Source: an uncultured Bacteroidales bacterium
Lineage (GTDB): Bacteria; Bacteroidota; Bacteroidia; Bacteroidales; Bacteroidaceae
Reading direction: 5' to 3'
NCBI GenBank assembly: GCA_902763865.1
Contig: CACWTR010000025.1
Location: 1 to 45,970 of the forward strand
DNA length: 45,970 bases
Shown: in pieces, positions 1 through 8,403 of the stretch
Numbering within the stretch: the first letter of the stretch is position 1
How the letters are laid out: each line of letters opens with the position of its first letter
The notes under the pieces: generated by a model
Databases searched by the model: none
The model's input: only the letters and a program-made list of their open reading frames with translations
Told to the model about the DNA's origin: nothing
Program-made: the position numbers and the translations under genes

Positions 1-43
<43 letters not shown>

Positions 44-51
44 ATTATCCG

Positions 52-134
52 TGGGCAGGGACAGATTCGAACTGCCGAAGCCGTGAGGCAACAGATTTAC
101 AGTCTGCCCGTTTTAACCACTTACCTACCTACCC
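52..134 (-). tRNA. tRNA-Tyr(GTA)
   Basis: A long-variable-arm tRNA. Acceptor GGGTAGG pairs with CCTGCCC (one G-T), the anticodon stem GCAGA/TCTGT encloses CTGTAAA with anticodon GTA, and the T arm is GGCAG-TTCGAAT-CTGTC. CCA is not encoded. It sits 8 bp from the tRNA-Gly in the same orientation. Confidence 0.95.
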
Positions 135-160
135 AGTCCACTGACCTTCGCCAGAAGGAG

Positions 161-234
161 TGACTCCTGCGGGATTCAAACCCACAACCTTTTGATCCGT
201 AGTCAAATGCTCTATTCAGTTGAGCTAAGGAGCC
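161..234 (-). tRNA. tRNA-Arg(ACG)
   Basis: Acceptor GGCTCCT pairs with AGGAGTC; the anticodon stem TTTGA/TCAAA encloses CTACGGA, giving anticodon ACG, which is normally edited to ICG by TadA. Third gene from the left in the minus-strand tRNA run. Confidence 0.95.
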
Positions 235-245
235 ATCATTTCGGG

Positions 246-320
246 TGGGCGCTGAGGGATTCGAACCCCCGACCCTCTGCTTGTAAGGCAGACGCTCTGA
301 ACCAGCTGAGCTAAGCGCCC
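246..320 (-). tRNA. tRNA-Val(TAC)
   Basis: Acceptor GGGCGCT pairs with AGCGCCC; the anticodon stem TCTGC/GCAGA encloses CTTACAA, giving anticodon TAC. It is the first gene of the minus-strand tRNA run and lies about 50 bp downstream of a clear promoter. Confidence 0.95.
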
Positions 321-371
321 TAATTCGCTTTTTGAAGCACCTCGCTTGGTACCCCCTTTCGAATTGCTCTG

Positions 372-402
372 CAAAGGTACGGCAATTTATTGAACTGACA
401 AA
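372..402 (-). promoter_or_regulatory. Promoter of the Val-Arg-Tyr-Gly tRNA run
   Basis: On the minus strand a TTTG box (399-402) is followed after 19 bp by TACCTTTG (372-379), the Bacteroidetes -33/-7 arrangement. It points to the tRNA run at 1-320. The only other content of 321-511 is the downstream end of the serine dehydratase region. Confidence 0.8.
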
Positions 403-511
403 ACAAATTCATGTTTTTTTTTACAAATAGCCGCAAATTAACGTTTCTTTGGAGTTTTTCGCAGATAAATGCCCTTGCTTTTCCTGTTATTGGGTCAATG
501 TTGTGCAAGAA

Positions 512-1705
512 TCAGAGTTTGGCAAGTCCCCCTTCGGACGTCTCCTTGTAGAGCGAGGGCAGGTCGTGCCCGGTCTGCTTCATGACACGCAGCACGCGGT
601 CGAAGGAGACGCGGTGGCGTCCGTCGGAGAGCGAGGCATAGAAGTTGGCATCGAGAGCACGGGCCGCAGCGAAGGCGTTGCGTTCGATGCAGGGAATCTG
701 CACCAGGCCGCAGACGGGATCGCACGTCATGCCCAGGTGGTGCTCGAGGCCCATCTCTGCCGCGTACTCTATCTGGTTCACGCTGCCTCCGAACAGCTGA
801 CAGGCGGCTGCGGCGGCCATCGCGCTGGCTACTCCCACTTCGCCCTGACAGCCCACGTCGGCTCCGGAGATGCTGGCATTGTGCTTTGCCAGGTTTCCGA
901 TAAGGCCAGCCGTAGCCAGGGCATGCAGGATGCGCTCGTCGGAAAAGGCGTGGTTGTGCCCGAGGTGGTAGAGCACGGCGGGCAGTACGCCGCAGGAGCC
1001 GCAGGTGGGTGCCGTGGCGATAATGCCACCCGAGGCATTCTCCTCGCTGACGGCCAGCGCGTAGGCATAGACGAGACCGGAGCTTTGCAGGTTGGCCTTG
1101 TAACCCTTGGCCTTGGTGTAGTAGATGGGAGCCTTGCGCTGCAAGCCCAGCGGCCCGGGCAGCACACCTTCGCGGTTGATGCCGCGCTCCACACTCTCGC
1201 ACATCACCTTCCAGACCTCCGCAAGGTAGTCCCATATCTCGGGGCCTTCGTGCCGTTCTACGTATTCCCAGAGCGAACAGCCCGTCTCGTTGCACCAATG
1301 GATGATGTCGTCCATCGTGGTCAGCGGATAGACGTGCTGGTGCTCCACGGTATCGTCCGGCCCTTCGGAAAGTGCACCGCCGCCTACGCTATAGACCACC
1401 CACTTGTCGCCCAGGCTGCCGTCGGCGTTCCGCACGGCGAAGCGCATGGCATTGGGATGGAAGGGCAGACGCGTCTGGGGCTCCCAATGGATGAGGGTCG
1501 GTCCCTGAGACTCCAGCACGCGCAGGATAGCCAGGTCCGTCATGTGACCCTTGCCTGTCGCTGCCAGGGAACCGTACAGGACCACGTCGAAAGCTGTGGC
1601 CTCGGGATGACGTTTCAGGTATATTCGTGCCGCCGACTGCGGACCCATCGTATGACTGCTGGAAGGACCGATGCCGATTCGAAAAAGGTGACGAAGCGAT
1701 TCCAT
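512..1705 (-). CDS. sdaA: L-serine ammonia-lyase, iron-sulfur type
   Basis: A 397-residue single-chain L-serine dehydratase that deaminates serine to pyruvate and ammonia in the cytosol with a [4Fe-4S] cluster. The N-terminal beta domain starts with the family signature IGPSSSHTMGP near residue 12. The alpha domain has the cluster-ligand cysteines in APTCGSCGVLPA, GCQGEVGVAS and CDPVCGLVQIPC. Length fits the one-chain bacterial enzyme. The region just upstream of the start is AT-rich (1712-1732). The neighbouring ThuA-like gene lies 23 bp upstream in the same direction, so the two may be cotranscribed. The family assignment is firm; its physiological role (serine catabolism) is inferred. Confidence 0.95.
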   Translation of the reverse strand: MESLRHLFRIGIGPSSSHTMGPQSAARIYLKRHPEATAFDVVLYGSLAATGKGHMTDLAILRVLESQGPTLIHWEPQTRLPFHPNAMRFAVRNADGSLGDKWVVYSVGGGALSEGPDDTVEHQHVYPLTTMDDIIHWCNETGCSLWEYVERHEGPEIWDYLAEVWKVMCESVERGINREGVLPGPLGLQRKAPIYYTKAKGYKANLQSSGLVYAYALAVSEENASGGIIATAPTCGSCGVLPAVLYHLGHNHAFSDERILHALATAGLIGNLAKHNASISGADVGCQGEVGVASAMAAAAACQLFGGSVNQIEYAAEMGLEHHLGMTCDPVCGLVQIPCIERNAFAAARALDANFYASLSDGRHRVSFDRVLRVMKQTGHDLPSLYKETSEGGLAKL

Positions 1706-1728
1706 ATCTTTATTACATTATATATATA

Positions 1729-2490
1729 TTATCTGTCGGAGGCTGCTTCCCCGCGGGAAAGGACGGCCCAACGGATGCCGCGCTTCATAATCTCGAAAGC
1801 CTCGGGCACACCGAAGTCGCTGGCCGAATGGCAGAGCGAGGAATAGAACACACGTCCCTTGCCGTATGACTTCTTCCAGACAACCGGCATGACGACGCCC
1901 TCAATCCAAGGTGCCTTCGGACTGGCGGCGAAGGTGGTGGTAGCCAAAACCTTCACAGTGGGGTCCACGTGCATGTAGTACTGCTCGGACTTCATGTGGA
2001 ACCTCTTCAGCCCTTTGGTCACGGGGTCCTTCTTGTCCTTGATATCTACGTCATAGTCAACCATCCCTCCCGGATGGGCAACCCACTGTCCGCCGACCAT
2101 GAACTGGTATTCCGTGCTGTTGCGGAACGCGTCGCCCAGCCCACCGTGCCAGCCGGCCAAGCCCACGCCGCCACGGACAGCCTCCAGCAGTCCACGCTCC
2201 TGTTCGCCCGTAATGTTTCCCATCGTCCACGTCTGAATCACCAAGTCGATGCTCCCCATCAGCGCCTTATCCTTATAGGCATCCAGATTGTCTCTCACGA
2301 TGACATCAGCGCCCTCACCCTCGAGCCAAGGCTTCAGCAGTTCAGTACACTGGCGGGGCTCATGACCGTCCCAACCGCCATAGACAATCAGGACCTTCTT
2401 GTCCTTCAAGGCACCCTCCTGAGCCGAGACACGGCAAGATGAACACGTCAGGCCGACAACGGCCAGCAAGGATACAAGCAGCTTCTTCAT
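1729..2490 (-). CDS. ThuA-like domain protein, exported
   Basis: A 253-residue protein with an N-terminal signal sequence (MKKLLVSLLAVVGLTCSSC, possible lipoprotein cysteine at about residue 19) followed by one ThuA-like domain. Family features visible are the VLIVYGGWDGHEP strand-turn, the GLAGWHGGLGDAFR segment and the late GRVFYSSLCHSASDF motif. ThuA-like domains have a class I glutamine-amidotransferase-like fold and are linked to sugar metabolism, but the substrate is not predictable. It has its own promoter upstream and precedes sdaA by 23 bp on the same strand. Confidence 0.85.
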   Translation of the reverse strand: MKKLLVSLLAVVGLTCSSCRVSAQEGALKDKKVLIVYGGWDGHEPRQCTELLKPWLEGEGADVIVRDNLDAYKDKALMGSIDLVIQTWTMGNITGEQERGLLEAVRGGVGLAGWHGGLGDAFRNSTEYQFMVGGQWVAHPGGMVDYDVDIKDKKDPVTKGLKRFHMKSEQYYMHVDPTVKVLATTTFAASPKAPWIEGVVMPVVWKKSYGKGRVFYSSLCHSASDFGVPEAFEIMKRGIRWAVLSRGEAASDR

Positions 2491-2526
2491 AGCAAACAGT
2501 ATTTAACGGATTAACGATAATCAGCA

Positions 2527-2555
2527 CAAAGATACGAAAACCTTTCCTGAAACAA
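2527..2555 (-). promoter_or_regulatory. Promoter of the ThuA-like gene
   Basis: On the minus strand TTG (2553-2555) is followed after 18 bp by TATCTTTG (2527-2534). The ThuA-like start codon lies 37 bp further downstream. Confidence 0.7.
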
Positions 2556-2686
2556 GCCAAAAGAGCAGATAATAATTCCAGATTTGCATAAAATCGAACA
2601 AGGCAAGCAGAAAACAGCACCGAAAAGCAAGCGAACAAACAGCTATACAGACGGAACCAAACTCCGCGGAACACGTCAGAAAACTA

Positions 2687-2770
2687 TTTTCACGTCATGA
2701 AAATTAATTTTCACGTCGTGAAAATATATTTTCAAAGCTTGAAAATTGATTTTCAAAGTTTGAAAATAAC
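2687..2770. repeat. Four tandem 21-bp palindromic units
   Basis: Four units of exactly 21 bp lie at 2687, 2708, 2729 and 2750. Each has the form TTTTC-N-GAAAA: two with the core ACGTCATG or ACGTCGTG and two with AAAGCTTG or AAAGTTTG, so each unit is itself an inverted repeat. Further 21-bp blocks beginning TTT follow at 2771. The array sits in the 466-bp gap between the ThuA-like gene and the tRNA-Leu. The first two units recur at 35858-35899 and one partly at 29851-29868. Confidence 0.85.
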
Positions 2771-2850
2771 TTTATGACACGTTGCATAGAGTTTCTGTCT
2801 GCACTCACAAAAGAAAAATGAAAGGAAAAAGAGAAAAAAGTGTCGGAATG

Positions 2851-2882
2851 TTTGGCCAGTTCAAAAAAAAGCTGTACCTTTG
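2851..2882 (+). promoter_or_regulatory. Promoter of the Leu-Gly-Leu tRNA cluster
   Basis: TTTG (2851-2854), a 20-bp spacer, then TACCTTTG (2875-2882): a textbook Bacteroidetes promoter about 75 bp upstream of tRNA-Leu(GAG). Confidence 0.85.
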
Positions 2883-2956
2883 CACACGCAATTCAAAGGA
2901 ATAGCAATCAAGGCAACTCACCCGAGAGGCCAAACTTACTGAAGACAACATTTGTT

Positions 2957-3038
2957 GGAGAGGTGGCGGAATTGGTAGACGCGCTACTTTGAGGTGGTAG
3001 TGCCGCGAGGCGTGGGAGTTCGAGTCTCCTCCTCTTCA
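2957..3038 (+). tRNA. tRNA-Leu(GAG)
   Basis: Acceptor GGAGAGG pairs with CCTCTTC; the typical leucine D arm TGGCGGAATTGGTAGACGCG follows. The anticodon stem CTACT/GGTAG region gives anticodon GAG, and a long variable arm is present. First gene of the plus-strand cluster. Confidence 0.95.
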
Positions 3039-3049
3039 CACAATGTCAG

Positions 3050-3233
<184 letters not shown>

Positions 3234-3244
3234 TATATTTTTTT

Positions 3245-3325
3245 GCCCAGGTGGCGGAATGGTAGACGCGCGCGTTTCAGGTGCGCGTGCCGCGAGGCGT
3301 GCAGGTTCGAGTCCTGTTCTGGGCA
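3245..3325 (+). tRNA. tRNA-Leu(CAG)
   Basis: Acceptor GCCCAGG pairs with TCTGGGC (one G-T); leucine-type D arm, anticodon CAG, long variable arm and T arm GCAGG-TTCGAGT-CCTGT. Last gene of the plus-strand cluster, 11 bp after the repeated tRNA-Gly tails and just before a strong terminator. Confidence 0.95.
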
Positions 3326-3334
3326 CAAAGATAA

Positions 3335-3366
3335 GGCTGGTAACTCATGGTTGCCAGCCTTTTTTG
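3335..3366 (+). terminator. Terminator of the Leu-Gly-Leu tRNA cluster
   Basis: A 10-bp stem GGCTGGTAAC / GTTGCCAGCC (one G-T pair), loop TCATG, followed by six T residues. The 129 bp from here to the AMP-ligase stop show no gene. Confidence 0.88.
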
Positions 3367-3494
3367 TTTTGGTGCGGGGAGGGCACCCTAGTACAGGATT
3401 GCTCCGCCGCCTTGAGGGACGGTCTGTCTGACCAGACTTATCTCACATCCTTTGCAGGCATGCAGAGAGCAGAGATGAAGAAGACGGTTTGTTT

Positions 3495-4778
3495 CTAAGT
3501 GTATGCTTTGCGGTCCGGTTTGCCGTTGTAGGTACGGCGGATGGCATCAACGGCTTCGTAGAGCAAGGGAACCTTGTAGCTCTCGATGCGACCCTTCAGG
3601 TAGTCGGCGATATCGCGAGGCTTGACTTCTTTGCCCTGCCTGGGCACATAGAGGAGCTTGGGGACCGTGCCGAGCAGGATGTGCGGGGCAGGGATGCAGA
3701 TGCAGTCGGCGATGGGTTGGAAGCCGGCGGCGGCGTCCTCCACCTCCGAGGGGTTCACCTTGTAGCCCCCCACGTTGATGACATCGTCCAGCCGTCCCTG
3801 CAAGTGGAGCATCCCCTCGTTGTCGATGAAACCGGTATCGGAAGTGAAGACCTCGCCGTGGCGAAGGACCTGTGCCGTGGCTTCGGGGCTTTCGGCATAG
3901 CCCGACATGATGGTGCGACCGGAACAGATTACCCTGCCGTCCTCGCCGATGCGCACGGAGGAATGCTTCATCGGCTTTCCCAGGAGGCCCGGCTCGCAGC
4001 CGTATCGGCTGAACTCGTAGCTGCAGATGATGCCCGTCTCGGTCGATGCGTAGGTGTTGAAGAGGCGCGAGTGGGGCAAGAGCTGGCAGAGGCGCTCCAT
4101 GTCGTGCCGCGAGATGGCAGCGGCTCCCGTCTCGATGAAGTCTATCTTCCGGCTGACGGCAGCCAACTCCTTCGGGGCGACCTGCAGCAGCATCCTGATG
4201 CTCGACGGCACAAGGAACGTTGCGAACTTTCGGAAAGGCAGCGAGAAGACCGAGAAGAAGGCAGGGAGGTCCTTCAGACTCTCTAATATATATAATGTAG
4301 CGCCGCACATGAGCGTGGGGTACACCTTGGAGAGGCTGCCCAGGTGGTTGAGCGGTCCGCAGATGATGAAGAGCAGGTCGGACGTGAAGCCAAGGCGGTC
4401 GATGAGGTTCTCGGCGTTGGCTGTCCAAGCCTCCCCGGAGACTATCACGCCCTTGGAAGTGCCCGTAGTGCCTGTGGTGAAGAGGATGGAGGAGCACTTA
4501 CTATTTGACGATTTACAATTTACTATTTCATTCCCACTGACGCTTCTTGGTACTGCTACACCTCCGCAGAGATGGACGGCACAGTAGGTGACGATGAAGT
4601 CGGCATCCTGTGTGGTCGGGAAGACGTAGGGTTCGCCTTCACGAAGCTTCAGGGTGTCCGCCTTCTGGCGGATGCGTTCCCACAGTGCCGCATAGGAAAG
4701 CGTCCCGCCGGCCGTGATGACCGCCGCCTTGTCCGGCGTCAACCTTGCATAATGCCCGATGGCTTCTTCCAAACTCAT
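3495..4778 (-). CDS. AMP-dependent acyl/aryl-acid ligase of the polyene cluster
   Basis: A 427-residue member of the ANL adenylating family, the last gene of the cluster. The phosphate-binding motif TTGTTGTSKG is at 101-110, the YASTE motif follows near 255, TSDTGF with the ribose-binding Asp is near 325, and the C-terminal domain carries GRLDDVINVGGYK and a final Lys in NGKPDRK near 420. In aryl-polyene loci the equivalent enzyme activates the aromatic starter acid and loads it on a carrier protein; the small carrier gene 26 bp upstream supports this. It is about 80 residues shorter than typical family members, mostly at the N-terminal domain. Residues 84-95 (VNCKSSNSKC region) are encoded by an AT-rich simple repeat (4498-4530). 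Substrate identity is unknown. Confidence 0.82.
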   Translation of the reverse strand: MSLEEAIGHYARLTPDKAAVITAGGTLSYAALWERIRQKADTLKLREGEPYVFPTTQDADFIVTYCAVHLCGGVAVPRSVSGNEIVNCKSSNSKCSSILFTTGTTGTSKGVIVSGEAWTANAENLIDRLGFTSDLLFIICGPLNHLGSLSKVYPTLMCGATLYILESLKDLPAFFSVFSLPFRKFATFLVPSSIRMLLQVAPKELAAVSRKIDFIETGAAAISRHDMERLCQLLPHSRLFNTYASTETGIICSYEFSRYGCEPGLLGKPMKHSSVRIGEDGRVICSGRTIMSGYAESPEATAQVLRHGEVFTSDTGFIDNEGMLHLQGRLDDVINVGGYKVNPSEVEDAAAGFQPIADCICIPAPHILLGTVPKLLYVPRQGKEVKPRDIADYLKGRIESYKVPLLYEAVDAIRRTYNGKPDRKAYT

Positions 4779-4804
4779 AGTCTCCCAACTCTAAACTCTA
4801 AACT

Positions 4805-5026
4805 CTAAACTTTCATCTTCCCCTGCACCATTTTCACGATAGCGTCGATGCTCTGCAGGTTCTTCGGCGTGGCATCCTTTGCCTCCAGCTCGATGCCGTA
4901 CTCCTCGGAGAGAAGCATCAGGATGGTGGTCACGCCCAGCGAGTCGAGTTCGCTGAAGAGGAAGTCCGACTCAAGGTCAACCGTCGGCAGAGCCGCGCTC
5001 AGCAGTTCTATGATACGTTCTTTCAT
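4805..5026 (-). CDS. Acyl carrier protein (second copy in cluster)
   Basis: A 73-residue carrier protein. Helix I starts RIIELLS and the phosphopantetheine attachment Ser is Ser29 in ELDSLGV, followed by the helix II segment TTILMLLSEEYGIELE. Its first 50 bp overlap the 3' end of the MMPL exporter in another frame, so the two are likely translationally coupled. The start is supported because helix I begins right after it. Position between exporter and AMP-ligase suggests it carries the starter acid activated by that ligase. A CTCTAAA simple repeat (4785-4812) covers the stop codon. Confidence 0.9.
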   Translation of the reverse strand: MKERIIELLSAALPTVDLESDFLFSELDSLGVTTILMLLSEEYGIELEAKDATPKNLQSIDAIVKMVQGKMKV

Positions 5027-7436
5027 GTGCGATGTTATCTGTTTTGCGGTTTGACAATTTGAAGAGCAGCGGCGGCAGCAGGTAAGCCATCAGCACGACG
5101 CAAGACATGCCGATGATGGTGACTTCGGCCAGCGAGTGCAAGGCCGGATGGCGGGCGAAGATGAGCGTGCCGATGCCGATGAACATAATCAGGGCGGAAA
5201 GGATGATGCTCCGCTTGTAGGAAACGAGGACAGGGCGTTGCTTGGCGTATTCCGAGACGCAGCCTTCGGTCATGAAGATGGTGTAGTCGTCGCCTTGTCC
5301 GAAGATGAAGGTGGCGAGGATGATGTTGACAATGTTGAACTTGATGCCCAGCAAAGCCATGATGCCCAGTATCCATATCCAGCTGACGGCCATCGGTACA
5401 AAGGAAATGACAGCCAGTCTGAGGCTGCGGAACGAAAGCCAGAGGAAGAGGAAGACGACCGAAGAGCAGACCCAGCCGATGTAGTTGAAGTCGGCGTTCA
5501 GCGCTTCGGCCACGGAGGCATGGAGCGAGCCGATGTCGAAAGCTTCGGGCAGAGCCTCCCTGAGCTTGTCGGCGTTCTCTTTCTTCGTCGTCATCACTTC
5601 GGCAATGCAGGCCTGTCCTTTGCTTGCCAGCGAAACGTTTCCCGAAAAGGCATTGGAGGTCAGGGGAAGGAAGTCGGAGAAGGGATGTGTTGATGGTTCC
5701 GAAAGGATGATGTCGGCAAAATCGGTGAAAGCATCGTCTGCAAAACCGTGTCTCGTGGCAGCAGCATTCAAGTCCGCGAGAAGCTGCCGATGTCCTTCGA
5801 GCCATTCCTTCCAGAGGCCAATGCGGCGTGCCTGCTCCGCCTCAGACGGCAGGAAGTGCCGCACACCGCGATGACTCACAACCAGTCCGGCAGCCTGCAG
5901 CGAGTCGATGACAGCCTGCCTGGACTCTGCGACGGAGAGCGCCTCGTCGAAATCAGTTCCGAACGAAAGCAGGTAGAACCGGACTATGTCCCCGGAGTCG
6001 TCGCCCTCCAGGAGCTTCTCGAAGTACGCCATGTCTGCCTTCTGTTCATCGGTCATGTAGTTGATGTGCGACACGTTCGGGTCGAACTCTACGGACAGAC
6101 TGAAGTAGCCGAAGACAAGCGTCAGCACAAGGACCAAGGCGACCACCCATTTCTTTCGCTCTATCTGGAGGGATGCAAGGCGGGACAGTAAGTCGGGCTT
6201 TGCTTCTTCATCCTTCACAATCAGGTGTGGCAACCAGACGAGCACAAAGAGGATGGTGCCGACGAGCAGGAAGGAGGCGAACAGTCCGAGGTCGCGCAAG
6301 CTGGCCGACCTGAGCGGGACGAGGGCAAGGAACGCAGCGACGGTCGTGACGTTACCTACCAGAAGGGGCTTCGTCACTTCGCGAAGTGTCTGCCGGACGT
6401 CTGGTTGATGCTGCAAGTGGCTGACAAGGTGGAGGGGATAGTTGACAGCAATGCCGATGATGATGCTTGAGATGCCCACCACGATCATCGAGACGTTGTC
6501 GTGCACCAAAGCCAATGCTCCGAGGGCGAAGAGCCATCCCCACAGCACGGAGAAGCTGGTGAGCAGAATGTTTCGCCACCGGCGGAAGGCATAGAGCAGC
6601 AGGCTGAGGATGAGCACGACTGCCAGCGAGACAGCCAAGATGCTGTCGCGGGCAATCTGCCGGGCATTGCCAACTGCAATCTGAGGTCCGCCTGCCACGT
6701 GTGCCTTGACGTCCGGAAAGTCCGCCTGCATCGTGCCGACAGCCCCTTCGAGCAAGGCGATGAGCTCGGCATTCCTTGCCGTCTCGCTGCTGCCGAAAGG
6801 CGACGGGAGCATCGCAATGGCGTGCTTCATGTCGGGCGTAAAGATGTAGCCGCCGTACATCTCAAAGCGCGTCTGCCCCGCTTGCTGCCCCAGTTCCTCC
6901 AAAAGGGGAGTGAAGAGTCCGAGCGGGTCGCGCCCGATGTTCTGTTCCGCCAGGCCACCTGTGGGGAATGTCAAGGCGTTGAGGTCGTCGTCGAGCCTTG
7001 TATCCATGAATCCGTCGCTTGCCAGAAGGCTGTCCATCCGCCTGTAGTCGGCTTCTGCAAGGAACAGGGGAATGTGGCTGAAGACGAAGTCCGTCTGGTC
7101 GGAAAGACTTTCGAGGTCGAAGGTAGTCTGCAGTCCACTGCACCATCCCGCCGTGTCTTTTTCCTCCACGGCAAGGGCAAAGCGGTCGATGGCCTGCGTC
7201 GTCCGTTCGACATCGCCGTTGCTCTCGAAGATGATGAAAAGGCGGTTCATGCCCGATATGTCCTGATAGACAGCCATCCGTCTGCTGTCCGTCTCGCCGA
7301 GAGGCAGGAAGTCCCTGATGTCCTCCTTGAAGGACAGCTGCCACACCGCAGCCAGCATGGCCAGCGTGACGGCGAGGAGCGATGCATGGCGAGCAAAGCT
7401 GTGTTCGCGAAGGAAGTCGTATATCTTCAGAATCAT
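4977..7436 (-). CDS. MMPL/RND-superfamily lipid exporter
   Basis: An 819-residue inner-membrane transporter with the RND layout: one N-terminal membrane helix (about 15-35), a periplasmic domain (about 36-265), a bundle of five helices (about 268-400), a helix near 430, a second periplasmic domain (about 450-640) and a final helix bundle (about 650-800). The segment FIFGQGDDYTIFMTEG in the second bundle matches the charged transmembrane site used for proton coupling in this family. In aryl-polyene and related clusters this exporter moves the finished or partly finished lipid out of the inner membrane. Its start lies 1 bp from the esterase stop; its end overlaps the carrier protein gene by 50 bp. 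Confidence 0.9.
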   Translation of the reverse strand: MILKIYDFLREHSFARHASLLAVTLAMLAAVWQLSFKEDIRDFLPLGETDSRRMAVYQDISGMNRLFIIFESNGDVERTTQAIDRFALAVEEKDTAGWCSGLQTTFDLESLSDQTDFVFSHIPLFLAEADYRRMDSLLASDGFMDTRLDDDLNALTFPTGGLAEQNIGRDPLGLFTPLLEELGQQAGQTRFEMYGGYIFTPDMKHAIAMLPSPFGSSETARNAELIALLEGAVGTMQADFPDVKAHVAGGPQIAVGNARQIARDSILAVSLAVVLILSLLLYAFRRWRNILLTSFSVLWGWLFALGALALVHDNVSMIVVGISSIIIGIAVNYPLHLVSHLQHQPDVRQTLREVTKPLLVGNVTTVAAFLALVPLRSASLRDLGLFASFLLVGTILFVLVWLPHLIVKDEEAKPDLLSRLASLQIERKKWVVALVLVLTLVFGYFSLSVEFDPNVSHINYMTDEQKADMAYFEKLLEGDDSGDIVRFYLLSFGTDFDEALSVAESRQAVIDSLQAAGLVVSHRGVRHFLPSEAEQARRIGLWKEWLEGHRQLLADLNAAATRHGFADDAFTDFADIILSEPSTHPFSDFLPLTSNAFSGNVSLASKGQACIAEVMTTKKENADKLREALPEAFDIGSLHASVAEALNADFNYIGWVCSSVVFLFLWLSFRSLRLAVISFVPMAVSWIWILGIMALLGIKFNIVNIILATFIFGQGDDYTIFMTEGCVSEYAKQRPVLVSYKRSIILSALIMFIGIGTLIFARHPALHSLAEVTIIGMSCVVLMAYLLPPLLFKLSNRKTDNIAHERTYHRTAERGSADG

Positions 7437-7437
7437 G

Positions 7438-8403
7438 TTATCTAACGTGCCAGGTGACCTGCGAGCTGACGTGTCTCTTATCGCTTGTTGACTCTTTTAT
7501 TTCCTGAAGCCAGCTCAGGAACGCCTTCTTCCAGGCCCGACATTCCGCTGTGCCTTTCGTCTCGGATGCGCCGAAGCCGTGTCCGCCAGTACGGTATTGT
7601 ATGTAGCGATGCTTGATGCCTTGGGCGGAAAGGGCCGAGTCGAGGAGCTCCGAGTTGTGGTATCTCACGATGGGGTCGTCTTTGCAATTGACGAGAAAGA
7701 CCGGCGGACAGTCCTTTGCGACGTGTTTCTCCAGGGACAGGGAGTCGCGCATCGCTCTGCTATGCTTGCCGTACTCGCCCAGCAGCGCACGCCGTGAACG
7801 CTTGTGACTGTCGGGGTGCGACATGCTTACCACCGGATAGATGGCTGCGATGAAGGTTGGCGATGCATCCTTATCCATAGTCCATCGCGCGTTGTCCATC
7901 GTGCATAGTGCCAGATGTCCTCCGGCCGAGAAGCCCATGACGCCAAGCTGTTGGGGATTGATGCCGTAGTCGGCGGCATGTTCGCGCAAGAAACGGATGG
8001 CTTGCAGCAGGTCGTGGAGCATGTCGGGGTGCTGATGTCCCCTGAACAGGAGCCGCGAATGCGTGATGTATGGCACGATGCCCTGGACGCGATACTTCAG
8101 CACGAAGGCCGAGATGCCGTTTGCCTGCAGCCATCGGGCCACGTCCGTTCCCTCCGTCTTCAGGGCATGCCAGCAGTACGAACCGCCCGGGCAGACGATG
8201 ACTGCCGTGGTGGGCCGGTCGGAAGCGGCAAGGAAAGGCGTCAGCGTGACAGAGGATGCTCGTACATCCGTCCCGTCCCAGAGCCTGACTTCCCTTGGTC
8301 CGTCGGGTTTCGGTTCAGCCGTCGGACGTTGCTTCTCCCTTGCATGAGGCTGCAAGCAGAAGCAGAGCATACACATTATTATATATAATAAGGGCTTAGA
8401 CAT
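7438..8403 (-). CDS. Exported alpha/beta-hydrolase (esterase/lipase)
   Basis: A 321-residue hydrolase of the acetyl-esterase type with a signal peptide (hydrophobic residues 5-18). The oxyanion region reads VIVCPGGSYCW near 70-80 in place of the usual HGG, the nucleophile elbow is GFSAGG near 162, the acid is in CKDDPIV near 245 and the His in TGGHGFG near 280. It overlaps the glycosyltransferase-acyltransferase by 8 bp upstream and abuts the exporter downstream, so it belongs to the operon. It could trim or transfer an acyl or acetyl group on the lipid in the periplasm, but this is inference; such an esterase is not a standard part of these clusters. Residues near 170-180 (TMDNARWTMDK) come from a simple repeat (7873-7911). 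Confidence 0.82.
   Translation of the reverse strand: MSKPLLYIIMCMLCFCLQPHAREKQRPTAEPKPDGPREVRLWDGTDVRASSVTLTPFLAASDRPTTAVIVCPGGSYCWHALKTEGTDVARWLQANGISAFVLKYRVQGIVPYITHSRLLFRGHQHPDMLHDLLQAIRFLREHAADYGINPQQLGVMGFSAGGHLALCTMDNARWTMDKDASPTFIAAIYPVVSMSHPDSHKRSRRALLGEYGKHSRAMRDSLSLEKHVAKDCPPVFLVNCKDDPIVRYHNSELLDSALSAQGIKHRYIQYRTGGHGFGASETKGTAECRAWKKAFLSWLQEIKESTSDKRHVSSQVTWHVR

Noticed and set aside
449-1846. A 465-codon plus-strand frame across the serine dehydratase gene
   Set aside because: It is the antisense of a clearly real gene with intact catalytic motifs and shows no domain of its own; GC-rich genes here often leave long open frames on the other strand.
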